A DNA stretch of 11,437 bases, taken from Bacteroidota bacterium (GTDB taxonomy: Bacteria > Bacteroidota > Bacteroidia > Chitinophagales > Chitinophagaceae). A program made the translations under genes and the position numbers. Of this stretch, positions 1 to 6,663 are shown piece after piece (the first letter of the stretch is position 1; each line of letters starts with the position of its first letter). The stretch covers positions 1-11,437 of the forward strand of contig CANHUW010000039.1 of NCBI GenBank assembly GCA_947463975.1. The letters run 5' to 3'. The notes below the pieces were generated by a model. It was not told the DNA's origin. It did not search any database and saw nothing but the letters and a program-made list of their open reading frames with translations.

Positions 1-1
1 T

Positions 2-661
2 CGTATCGTTGAGCGCAAATCTTTACCAGCTAAGCGTCGCGGCTTTACTCAAAAAGCAAGAATTGGCGGTCAAGTATTGTTCTTAAGAACAGGTGAATAT
101 GCAGATGGAACAGTGGGTGAATTATTCATTGACTTGGCAAAAGAAGGTTCTACATTAAGAAGTTTAATGAACTGCTTTGCTATCTCTATCTCTGTTGGCT
201 TACAATATGGTGTGCCATTAGAAGAGTTTGTAGACAAGTTTGTATTTACCAAGTTTGAACCATCAGGTATGGTAGATCATCCAAATATTAAAACAACCAC
301 CTCTATCGTTGACTTTATCTTCCGTTCATTAGCTTATGAATATTTAGGCAGAACAGATTTAGTGCATGTGTTGGATAAACCTACAGTAGAAAACTTAGGA
401 GAGGAGGGAGATATTACCCTTGTGGGAAAGCCTGAATTAAGTAGCATTCGCGTAACAGCGCCTGCTGCTGCACCTGCTCCTGCGGCAAAAGCAAATGTTG
501 CTGCTGCAGTGAACGAAGGTGGCACAATGGATAATGTTACTGCCGCTGCAAAGAGCATGCAAAGCGATGCGCCTGCTTGTAGCACTTGCGGACACATTAC
601 CATCCGTAGCGGTACTTGTTATAAATGCTTGAACTGCGGAACTTCAATGGGATGTAGTTAA
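2..661 (+). CDS. nrdJ: Adenosylcobalamin-dependent (class II) ribonucleotide reductase, C-terminal part
   Basis: Only the last 219 codons are present; the frame is open to the left edge, so the start lies upstream and the TTG at 77 is internal. The enzyme reduces ribonucleotides to deoxyribonucleotides in the cytoplasm with a B12-derived radical. Evidence is the conserved tail of the class II family: a basic segment LPAKRRGFTQKARIGG near the left edge, then LRTGEYADGTVGELFIDLAK. An Ala/Pro-rich linker follows at about 455-515. The end is Cys-rich, with Cys codons at 578, 587, 617, 626, 635 and 653, arranged CxxC, then CxxCxxC, then a final GCS. In this family C-terminal cysteines deliver reducing equivalents to the active site, and four of these could instead bind zinc. 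The active-site residues lie outside the window. Class I NrdA is unlikely given this Cys-rich ending. The stop codon sits at the base of a hairpin. Confidence 0.93.
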   Translation, partial: RIVERKSLPAKRRGFTQKARIGGQVLFLRTGEYADGTVGELFIDLAKEGSTLRSLMNCFAISISVGLQYGVPLEEFVDKFVFTKFEPSGMVDHPNIKTTTSIVDFIFRSLAYEYLGRTDLVHVLDKPTVENLGEEGDITLVGKPELSSIRVTAPAAAPAPAAKANVAAAVNEGGTMDNVTAAAKSMQSDAPACSTCGHITIRSGTCYKCLNCGTSMGCS

Positions 662-700
662 AATTTATTGGCCCTAAAAAAATATAGGGCCATAAATTTT
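661..700 (+). terminator. Hairpin terminator at the end of nrdJ
   Basis: GGCCCTA (670-676) pairs with TAGGGCC (685-691) around an A-rich loop. The helix continues through AAATTTAT / ATAAATTT with one bulged T, giving about 15 base pairs that begin at the stop codon. The trailing T run is short (697-700) and partly inside the stem, so termination may be incomplete. A second, stronger terminator lies at 787-816. Confidence 0.55.
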
Positions 701-717
701 ATCCTCTAATGATTTTT

Positions 718-746
718 CAACCCCACCCCATAAACGGGTGGGGTTG
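718..746. repeat. C-rich/G-rich perfect inverted repeat without a T tract
   Basis: CAACCCCACCC (718-728) and GGGTGGGGTTG (736-746) form a perfect 11-base-pair stem around a seven-base loop CATAAAC. It is much richer in G and C than its surroundings. Neither strand has a T run directly after it, so it is not a classical terminator. It could be a member of a dispersed palindromic repeat family, an mRNA 3'-end stabiliser, or a protein-binding site; the sequence does not decide. Confidence 0.5.
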
Positions 747-786
747 GGTTCAACTAAAGTTAAATTTTCCGTACCCTATATCATCC

Positions 787-816
787 AAGACCACTCAGCA
801 ATGAGTGGTCTTTTTT
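787..816 (+). terminator. Rho-independent terminator with GCAA tetraloop
   Basis: AGACCACTCA (788-797) and TGAGTGGTCT (802-811) form a perfect 10-base-pair stem, extended by A787-T812, closed by a GCAA loop of the stable GNRA type and followed by TTTTTT (811-816). It isolates nrdJ transcription from the oxidoreductase operon downstream. Confidence 0.87.
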
Positions 817-843
817 GTTGTAGAAATTTAGCATAAATGAAGT

Positions 844-868
844 GTTCTTCAAAACAGTTTTAATGAAC
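844..868. promoter_or_regulatory. Imperfect 25-base dyad upstream of the GMC oxidoreductase operon
   Basis: GTTCTTCAAAAC (844-855) and GTTTTAATGAAC (857-868) are inverted copies with 10 of 12 positions complementary around a single central A. It lies about 100 bases before the start codon of the next gene. The size fits an operator for a dimeric regulator, but in AT-rich DNA such a match can arise by chance, so this is a weak call. Confidence 0.3.
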
Positions 869-965
869 TTGAACCACTTATAAAATGAGTAGCACTTTTG
901 ATTTAAGTAATTGATTTTTTCACTAAATTCATTCTTTAAAATCATCACGAGAAAACGATTGCCTT

Positions 966-2708
966 ATGTCAGATTTTCAAGTTAAAGTAGCGCCAAAAAA
1001 ATATGACGCAGTTATTGTAGGATCAGGAGCTGGTGGAGGTATGGCAGCTTATGTACTTGCGAAAGCAGGATTAAAAGTTTGTTTACTTGAAGCAGGGCCT
1101 GATTACGATCCAGCAAAAAATTCAGCGCAATTAAAAAATCCATGGGATTCACCACGACGTGGTGCAAGTTCCAAGTTTCGTCCATTCGGAGAATTCGATG
1201 GATGTTATTGGGGTTGGGAAATTGATGGTGAGCCATACACGCAAACAAAAGGATCAGATCATTTTGATTGGTGGAGAGCAAGAATGGTGGGTGGACGTAC
1301 CAATCACTGGGGACGTATATCGTTACGTTTTGGACCAAAAGATTTTAAAAGAAAAAGTATCGATGGCTTAGGGGATGACTGGCCAATTGGATACGAAGAT
1401 GTAAAGCCTTATTATGATAAGATTGATCGACTCATTGGTGTATACGGAACCAATGAAGGATTAGAGAATGATCCAGATGGCATCTTCTTACCTCCTCCAA
1501 AACCTCGTTTACACGAATTGATGTTTAAGAAAGCAGCAACTGGAATTAATATCCCTGTAATACCTTCTCGTTTATCTATTTTGACTAAAAAAATTAATGA
1601 CGAGCGTGGTGCCTGTTTCTATTGCGGACAATGTAATCGTTCTTGTAAAGTATATGGTGACTTCTCTTCTTCTTCTGTATTAGTAAAGCCTGCAGTATTA
1701 ACAGGTAATGTAGATTTAATAACTGGTGCTATGGCACGTGAAGTATTAACAGATAGAGAAGGTAAAGCAACAGGTATTTCTTATGTAAATAAAACGGATA
1801 AGCAAGAATATCAAATACAGGCTAAAGTAGTAATACTAGGTGCAAGTACTTGTGAGACTGCTCGTTTATTATTGAATTCAAAATCTCAAAAACATCCAAA
1901 CGGCTTAGCAAATAGTTCTGGTGTAGTAGGTCACTACTTACATGATTCTACTGGTGCTGCATTGGGTGGGGTGATTCCAAACCTAATGGGACGTAAGCGT
2001 TATAACGAAGATGGGGTGGGTGGCATGCACGTGTATACGCCATGGTGGTTGGATAATAAGAAATTAGATTTCCCAAGAGGATACCATATTGAATATTGGG
2101 GTGGTATGAGCCAACCTAGTTATGGTTTTGGTATGGGTATGCAAGGCTTGAACGGCAAGTTCCAAGTAAATGGAAAAACCAAAGAAGAAGGTGGATACGG
2201 TTCCTCATTAAAAGAAGACGTTCGTTTCTTCTATGGTGCAAGCGTTGGTATGGGAGGTCGTGGTGAAGCAGTACCTCGTTTTGAAAACCATTGCAAGATC
2301 GATCCAGAAGTGGTAGATAAATACGGTATTCCTGTATTGAAGTTTGATTGTAAGAATTCAGAATATGAAATCAAGCAAGCAAAGCATATGAAAGAAACTT
2401 TCCGTGAAATCATGCACGAAATGGGTGCTGTGATTACATGGGGTGATTCAGATGATGCGAGCAACAATTACGGTTTATCTAATCCAGGAAACATTATCCA
2501 TGAAGCTGGAACAGTAAGAATGGGTAATGATAAAAAGACTTCAGCATTGAATGCATGGGGACAAGCGCATGATTGTAATAATTTATTCTGTGTGGATGGA
2601 TCAGTATTTACTTCTCAAGCAGATAAAAATATTACCTGGACTATCTTGGCATTGTCTATGCGTACCTCTGAGTATATCTTGGATCAAATGAAGAAGCAAA
2701 ACATCTAA
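966..2708 (+). CDS. GMC-family FAD-dependent oxidoreductase, catalytic subunit
   Basis: This 580-residue flavoprotein dehydrogenase probably oxidises a sugar, sugar acid or alcohol; the substrate cannot be read. An N-terminal FAD-binding fold has VGSGAGGG (18-25) and the acidic strand end LLEAG (40-44). The C-terminal GMC domain has HEAGTVRMG (His512) and NITWT (Asn555). These are 43 residues apart, the spacing of the two active-site residues in glucose oxidase. Four cysteines, C217, C220, C223 and C227 (CxxCxxCxxxC), lie in the region where related FAD glucose/gluconate dehydrogenases carry Cys ligands of an Fe-S cluster, so one may be present here. There is no signal peptide. The next gene, 29 bases on, encodes a Tat-exported subunit 3, so co-export of the folded pair is likely. 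ATG at 966 is the natural start because the FAD motif follows directly. Confidence 0.9.
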   Translation: MSDFQVKVAPKKYDAVIVGSGAGGGMAAYVLAKAGLKVCLLEAGPDYDPAKNSAQLKNPWDSPRRGASSKFRPFGEFDGCYWGWEIDGEPYTQTKGSDHFDWWRARMVGGRTNHWGRISLRFGPKDFKRKSIDGLGDDWPIGYEDVKPYYDKIDRLIGVYGTNEGLENDPDGIFLPPPKPRLHELMFKKAATGINIPVIPSRLSILTKKINDERGACFYCGQCNRSCKVYGDFSSSSVLVKPAVLTGNVDLITGAMAREVLTDREGKATGISYVNKTDKQEYQIQAKVVILGASTCETARLLLNSKSQKHPNGLANSSGVVGHYLHDSTGAALGGVIPNLMGRKRYNEDGVGGMHVYTPWWLDNKKLDFPRGYHIEYWGGMSQPSYGFGMGMQGLNGKFQVNGKTKEEGGYGSSLKEDVRFFYGASVGMGGRGEAVPRFENHCKIDPEVVDKYGIPVLKFDCKNSEYEIKQAKHMKETFREIMHEMGAVITWGDSDDASNNYGLSNPGNIIHEAGTVRMGNDKKTSALNAWGQAHDCNNLFCVDGSVFTSQADKNITWTILALSMRTSEYILDQMKKQNI

Positions 2709-2737
2709 TTAATTAACACACTAAAAATTATCATATC

Positions 2738-3379
2738 ATGGATAGAAGGAACTCCATCAAAGCCTTGGTTTTAGGAACAGTTTCAGCAGGTGTTGTTATG
2801 GAAGCCTGTAAGAATGCAAAGACCACGGTTGCAGAAGTGAATATGGACGATCGCATGCAAGAAGAGAAAGATTATTTAGTAAAGGTGAATGCCGAACCTA
2901 AATTCTTTGACGAGCATGAGATGGCGACTATCACAGTATTAGGCGATATTATTATGCCAAAAGATGCACAGAGCGGTTCAGCTTCAGAAGCAAAAGTGCC
3001 TGAGTTTATAGAATTTATTGTAAAAGATATGCCAGAGCATCAAATCCCTGTAAGAGGAGGATTAAGATGGTTAGATTTACATAGTTATAATAAGCATGGT
3101 AAATCTTTTGTTAGTTGTACGCACGATCAACAAATTGGCATCGTAGATGAAATTGCTTATCCTAAAAAAGCAAAACCAGAACATGCGCAAGGCGTAAGCT
3201 TCTTTAATAAAATGAGAGACTTAGTAACTACAGGTTATTATACTTCAGAAATAGGCGTAAAAGACTTAGGTTATATGGGTAACCAACCTAATATGTGGAA
3301 TGGTGTACCAGATGATGTGTTAAAACAACACGGTTTAGCATACACCGAGAAAGAGTTGAAGGAATGTATTTCGTATTAA
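2738..3379 (+). CDS. Gluconate 2-dehydrogenase subunit 3 family protein with Tat signal
   Basis: This is a 213-residue partner of the preceding GMC dehydrogenase. It starts with a twin-arginine type leader (MDRRNSIKAL) and a hydrophobic stretch to about residue 22, then MEAC with Cys24, which might be a relaxed lipobox; the -3 residue is Met, so lipidation is uncertain. The body (about 55-205), with LGDIIMPKD, a PEFIEFIV segment, GGLRWLDL and SFFNKMRDLVTTGYYTS, resembles the subunit 3 / gamma family. In FAD glucose and gluconate dehydrogenases that subunit carries the Tat signal and helps the catalytic subunit fold and leave the cell. The gene ends the operon; a terminator starts 17 bases after the stop. 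No cytochrome c subunit is adjacent, so the electron acceptor is not encoded here. The family call rests on resemblance and on context. Confidence 0.85.
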   Translation: MDRRNSIKALVLGTVSAGVVMEACKNAKTTVAEVNMDDRMQEEKDYLVKVNAEPKFFDEHEMATITVLGDIIMPKDAQSGSASEAKVPEFIEFIVKDMPEHQIPVRGGLRWLDLHSYNKHGKSFVSCTHDQQIGIVDEIAYPKKAKPEHAQGVSFFNKMRDLVTTGYYTSEIGVKDLGYMGNQPNMWNGVPDDVLKQHGLAYTEKELKECISY

Positions 3380-3395
3380 ATTCAAATAGAAAATT

Positions 3396-3422
3396 AAAAG
3401 GCGCTGGTTCAGCGCCTTTTTT
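3396..3422 (+). terminator. Rho-independent terminator of the GMC operon, possibly bidirectional
   Basis: AAAAGGCGCT (3396-3405) and AGCGCCTTTT (3411-3420) form a perfect 10-base-pair stem with loop GGTTC, ending in TTTTTT (3417-3422). The A run on the left arm means the opposite strand also ends in a T run, so it can also stop metG transcription arriving from the right. Confidence 0.9.
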
Positions 3423-3441
3423 ATTGTTTTAATTTTTTGAA

Positions 3442-3511
3442 TTAGAGAATATACTTTCTCGACCGAACATCGAGCTTGTGAGCTGAGAGGGAGAGGTAGT
3501 ATCTTCTCTAA
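3442..3511. repeat. 70-base structured inverted repeat beside the metG stop
   Basis: TTAGAGAATATACT (3442-3455) and AGTATCTTCTCTAA (3498-3511) are inverted copies with 13 of 14 positions complementary. Beyond a small internal loop, TTTTT (3434-3438) can pair with AAAAA (3513-3517). Inside lies a second perfect hairpin, CTCGA (3458-3462) with TCGAG (3470-3474), and a competing AGCT/AGCT pairing (3473-3476 with 3481-3484). The element ends 14 bases from the metG stop codon and would form part of its 3' untranslated RNA. No T tract follows on either strand. It may be a small mobile-element remnant with terminal inverted repeats, a structured 3' UTR or a small RNA; I do not recognise a family. 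Confidence 0.5.
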
Positions 3512-3525
3512 GAAAAACCGATGGT

Positions 3526-5649
3526 TTAAGAAATGCTGCAACCAGCGGCGATGGCTTCACTAGGGCTAACGAAATACAATTTACCAGCGGCGTCTTCTGC
3601 CATTAAAATCATTCCTTTGCTTTCTATTCCACGCATTTTTCTTGGCGCAAGGTTGGCTACAATTGTTACTTGCTTGCCAACAATTTCTTCTGGGTTAAAA
3701 TGCATAGCAATACCTGATAAAATAGTTCTTTGCTCAAAACCAAGGTCTACTAATAGTTCTAATAATTTGTCGGCCTTCTCGACTTTTTTCGCTTCGATAA
3801 TCGTTCCAACACGTAAATCTATTTTTGCAAAATCATCAAATACGATTTCAGGTTTCAATGAATTTGGTCCAGTGACTTCAGTTTCAGCAGCAGTATTTTC
3901 CATAGTTGTTTTTTTAGCAGCAGCATTAGCTTGTAATTGAGCTAATTCTGCAGCAATTTCTTCGTCTTCAATTTTTCTAAATAATAATTCAGGAGCTCTT
4001 AGGGTATAACCTACTTTTAGTAAATTAAATTCGCCTGCGTTTTCCCAATCCAACATTTTATCTACCACTTTCATTAAGTGACACATTTTCTTTGCTGTAA
4101 ATGGCAAGAATGGATGTATCAGTATAGCAAGGTTAGCGCTTAACTGCAAGCAAGCATGCATGCAGTTATCAATCTTTGCTTGTGCAGTTGAATCTGTTCC
4201 AATTTGTTTTGCAACAATCCATGGCTCTTTCTTTTGCATGTATTGATTGCCCAATCTAGCTAAATTGATTACTTCAAATTGAGCATCTCTAAATTTATAT
4301 TGTTCTAATAAATCAGTGATTTTTTCTTTAGCATCTTTCACAGCTTGCATAATGGCCAAATCTTCACTATCCAATAAATCCTGATGTATTGGAGGTACTT
4401 TCCCATTACATAGTTTGTGCATCAATACCCATGTTCTATTAATGAAGTTGGCGAAGATGCTCACTAGTTCTCCATTGACCGCATCTTGAAATCCTTTCCA
4501 AGTAAATTCACTATCCTTTGATTCAGGCGCAATAGAAGTTAAATAAAAACGAAGACAATCTGCTAATGCTTCACCACCGTTTTCTTTCTTAATCCATTTG
4601 TTAATATAATCTTCCATTTCGATACTCCATCCTTTAGAAGTACTCATTTTATCTCCTTCTAAATTCATGAACTCATTAGCAGGCACATTCTCTGGAAGAA
4701 TATGTCCATTCAAATGCAACATCACTGGAAAAATAATACAATGGAAAACAATATTGTCTTTGCCAATAAAGTGAACCAATTTTGTTGCCGAGTCGTTCCA
4801 ATAAGGACTCCAATCTTTGTTATTATTGATAGCCCATTGTTTTGTAGCACTGATATATCCAATAGGGGCATCAAACCATACATACAATACTTTTCCTTCT
4901 GCACCTTTGATAGGCACTTTGATTCCCCAATCTAAATCTCTTGTTACGGCTCTTGCTTGTAAGCCACCATCAATCCAGCTTTTACATTGTCCCACCACCG
5001 CAGGTCTCCAATCATTGGAATGTTCTTTGATAATCCAATCTCTTAAAAAATCTTCATGTCTATTCAATGGCAAATACCAATGTGTAGTAGATTTCTTAAT
5101 GGGTGCTTTACCACTTAAGGTACTCACTGGATTGATTAATTCTTCTGGGCTTAACGTTTTACCGCATTTCTCACATTGATCACCGTATGCCTCATTGTTT
5201 CCACAACTTGGACAAGTACCTTTAATATATCTATCTGCTAAAAAAGTATTGGCAGCTTCATCAAAATATTGTTCAGTGGTCTTGGTTTCTAAATCGCCTT
5301 TCGCTTCTAAATTGGCAAAAAATTCAGATGCCGTTTCATGATGCAAAGGGTCGCTGGTTCTATGATAAATATCAAAAGCAATGCCTAGGTCTTTAAAGTT
5401 TTGCTCAATGATGGGATGGTATTTATCAATAATGGCTTGTGCCGTGGTTCCTTCTTTGGTTGCCTGAATAGGAATAGCCGTTCCGTGTTCGTCGCTACCA
5501 CAAACAAAAACCACGTCTCTTTTTTGTGCTTTCAGGTAGCGAACATAAATATCGGCAGGTAAATAAGCCCCGGCCAAATGCCCAATATGCTTTAATCCAT
5601 TCGCATAAGGAAGGGCAGCTGTAATCAAATATCTTTTTGGCGTCTTCAT
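3526..5649 (-). CDS. metG: Methionyl-tRNA synthetase with C-terminal tRNA-binding domain
   Basis: This 707-residue cytoplasmic enzyme joins methionine to tRNA(Met) using ATP. The class I signatures are present: HIGH at residues 21-24 in KHIGHLAG, and KMSTSKG (334-340) for KMSKS. A zinc knuckle is formed by C146, C149, C159 and C162. The helical anticodon-binding domain occupies roughly 370-550. A charged, Ala-rich linker (about 565-600) leads to an EMAPII/Trbp111-like tRNA-binding domain (about 604-707, with DLRVGTI, SGIAMHF and NLAPRKMRG). This is the longer MetG form that carries its dimerising domain in the same chain. The open frame extends 75 codons further upstream, but that extension runs antisense through the divergent LD-carboxypeptidase gene and has no family resemblance. 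ATG at 5649 gives the usual beginning MKTPKRYLITAALPYANG. All key motifs are intact. Confidence 0.97.
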   Translation of the reverse strand: MKTPKRYLITAALPYANGLKHIGHLAGAYLPADIYVRYLKAQKRDVVFVCGSDEHGTAIPIQATKEGTTAQAIIDKYHPIIEQNFKDLGIAFDIYHRTSDPLHHETASEFFANLEAKGDLETKTTEQYFDEAANTFLADRYIKGTCPSCGNNEAYGDQCEKCGKTLSPEELINPVSTLSGKAPIKKSTTHWYLPLNRHEDFLRDWIIKEHSNDWRPAVVGQCKSWIDGGLQARAVTRDLDWGIKVPIKGAEGKVLYVWFDAPIGYISATKQWAINNNKDWSPYWNDSATKLVHFIGKDNIVFHCIIFPVMLHLNGHILPENVPANEFMNLEGDKMSTSKGWSIEMEDYINKWIKKENGGEALADCLRFYLTSIAPESKDSEFTWKGFQDAVNGELVSIFANFINRTWVLMHKLCNGKVPPIHQDLLDSEDLAIMQAVKDAKEKITDLLEQYKFRDAQFEVINLARLGNQYMQKKEPWIVAKQIGTDSTAQAKIDNCMHACLQLSANLAILIHPFLPFTAKKMCHLMKVVDKMLDWENAGEFNLLKVGYTLRAPELLFRKIEDEEIAAELAQLQANAAAKKTTMENTAAETEVTGPNSLKPEIVFDDFAKIDLRVGTIIEAKKVEKADKLLELLVDLGFEQRTILSGIAMHFNPEEIVGKQVTIVANLAPRKMRGIESKGMILMAEDAAGKLYFVSPSEAIAAGCSIS

Positions 5650-5654
5650 TGCTG

Positions 5655-5685
5655 CAAAAGTACTTAATATTGCGGTATGATTCAA
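5655..5685 (-). promoter_or_regulatory. Predicted metG promoter (Bacteroidota type)
   Basis: On the minus strand TTG (5685-5683) is followed after 20 bases by TACTTTTG (5662-5655), a perfect match to TAnnTTTG at accepted spacing. Transcription would begin a few bases further on, at or next to the metG start codon (5649), implying a leaderless or nearly leaderless mRNA. The upstream box lies inside the first codons of the divergent gene. Confidence 0.6.
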
Positions 5686-6579
5686 CCTTCCCATTTGAAG
5701 CAAGGAGACCTTATTGGAATGGTCTGCCCTGCAGGGTCTATCCCCCTGGAAAGAGTACAAACCTGTGTACAAACCATTGAAGCCTGGGGCTATAAAGTAG
5801 TACTGGGTAAAACCGTTGGCACAAAACATTATACTTTTTCTGGAACAGATGAACAAAGAGCCGAAGACCTTCAAACTATGTTGGACAATCCCGAAGTGAA
5901 AGCTATTCTTTGCGCAAGAGGTGGATACGGCTTAAGTAGAATCATTGATCAAATCAATTTTTCAAAATTCATCCATCATCCGAAGTGGGTGATTGGATTC
6001 AGTGATATTACGGTATTACATGCTGCGATACATCAATTAGGCATTGCCAGTATTCACGGCCCCATGGCAGCTGCATTTAATAAGGGAGTAGAAGGCGCAC
6101 CTTATATACAATCCGAAAAAGATATTTTAGAAGGAAGGGCAACCCATTTCGAAGTAGGGCCACATGTTTCCAATCAATTTGGAACAGCCACTGCGCCATT
6201 GGTTGGGGGAAATCTTTGCTTAATTGCACATTTAGTTGGATCGAAATATAGTTTAGATACCAGGGGTAAAATATTGTTTTTAGAAGATACCACAGAGTAT
6301 CATTATAATATAGATAGGATGTTGATCCAATTAAAAAATGCAGGTTTGTTCAACGAAATTAAAGGTCTAATAATGGGAGGTTTTACCTCTTTAAAAGACG
6401 AATGGACTGATATAGGGCAGGATATTGTGTCGATGGTTCAATCTTATGTTTTGGATAAGTCAATACCCATAGCCTTTGATTTTCCGATTAGCCATGAGTT
6501 GCCAAATTATGCAGTAAAGCAGGGGGTAAGCTATACTTTTGAAGTATCTTCAGAGGGCTCCATTTTACGAGAAGCATAA
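5677..6579 (+). CDS. LD-carboxypeptidase (peptidase family S66, LdcA/MccF type)
   Basis: This 300-residue serine peptidase is of the family that removes the terminal D-alanine from murein tetrapeptides during cell-wall recycling; MccF relatives instead inactivate microcin C-type compounds. The Ser-Glu-His triad is visible: Ser109 in IGFSD, Glu203 in FLEDTTEYHYNIDR, and His273 in ISHELPNY. These match the order and spacing of E. coli LdcA (S106, E200, H270). Other conserved pieces are an N-terminal VCPAG, the ARGGYG loop (80-85), HGPM (127-130) and GGNL (177-180). No signal peptide is seen, so it is cytoplasmic like LdcA. ATG at 5677 is only 27 bases from the divergent metG start. A weak -7 box, TAATATTG (5665-5672), lies just before it, but no well-spaced upstream element is evident. 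LdcA and MccF functions cannot be told apart here, though the recycling role is more likely beside housekeeping genes. Confidence 0.92.
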   Translation: MIQPSHLKQGDLIGMVCPAGSIPLERVQTCVQTIEAWGYKVVLGKTVGTKHYTFSGTDEQRAEDLQTMLDNPEVKAILCARGGYGLSRIIDQINFSKFIHHPKWVIGFSDITVLHAAIHQLGIASIHGPMAAAFNKGVEGAPYIQSEKDILEGRATHFEVGPHVSNQFGTATAPLVGGNLCLIAHLVGSKYSLDTRGKILFLEDTTEYHYNIDRMLIQLKNAGLFNEIKGLIMGGFTSLKDEWTDIGQDIVSMVQSYVLDKSIPIAFDFPISHELPNYAVKQGVSYTFEVSSEGSILREA

Positions 6580-6590
6580 TTTTTTTAAAA

Positions 6591-6616
6591 CTACGTTAAT
6601 ATTCGTAGCACTTTTT
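6591..6616 (+). terminator. Weak terminator candidate after the LD-carboxypeptidase gene
   Basis: CTACG (6591-6595) and CGTAG (6604-6608) form a five-base-pair stem with an eight-base loop, followed by CAC and TTTTT (6612-6616). The short stem and the offset T run make this weak, so transcription may continue into the next gene. Confidence 0.35.
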
Positions 6617-6645
6617 CCAAACAGCCGTTTTAATTGTTAAATTTG
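6613..6645 (+). promoter_or_regulatory. Predicted promoter of the Gly/Trp-rich protein gene
   Basis: TAAATTTG (6638-6645) is a perfect TAnnTTTG box. TTTT at 6613-6616 lies 21 bases upstream where TTTG or TTG is expected, a one-base mismatch. Transcription would start around 6650, leaving a leader of roughly 10-15 bases before the ATG at 6664. Confidence 0.5.
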
Positions 6646-6663
6646 GGCATAAAATTGATTTGT

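Larger units (their letters stand above)
662..965. other. Intergenic region between nrdJ and the GMC oxidoreductase gene
   Basis: This 304-base gap holds three stem-loops in the first half (661-700, 718-746, 787-816) and an imperfect 25-base dyad at 844-868. No coding frame of note is seen. The promoter for the downstream gene should lie between about 820 and 960, but no perfect TAnnTTTG box is present. The best guess is TTTG at 897-900 followed after 23 bases by TAAATTCA at 924-931, which matches only 6 of 8 consensus positions. Confidence 0.7.

Noticed and set aside
334..603. 89-codon open frame antisense to nrdJ
   Set aside because: It lies entirely opposite the conserved C-terminal part of nrdJ; its Ala-rich content mirrors the Ala/Pro linker codons on the other strand.
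1612..1660. Reading the four cysteines of the GMC protein as a c-type haem site
   Set aside because: There is no CxxCH; the pattern is CxxCxxCxxxC, which fits an Fe-S ligand set better.
3442..3511. tRNA or tRNA-like gene in the structured repeat next to metG
   Set aside because: The length fits, but no T-loop consensus, D-loop, anticodon stem or acceptor arrangement can be laid out on either strand.
3533..3940. 135-codon plus-strand frame within metG
   Set aside because: It is antisense to the well-conserved tRNA-binding domain of MetG and has no independent support.
5650..5874. 75-codon upstream extension of the metG reading frame
   Set aside because: It runs antisense through the start of the LD-carboxypeptidase gene, does not resemble MetG, and the Met at 5649 gives the standard family N-terminus with its own promoter box.
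6634..6663. TTG start ten codons upstream of the Gly/Trp-rich protein
   Set aside because: It would put MLNLGIKLIC before the signal peptide and place the start inside the predicted -7 promoter box; ATG at 6664 gives a normal signal peptide.
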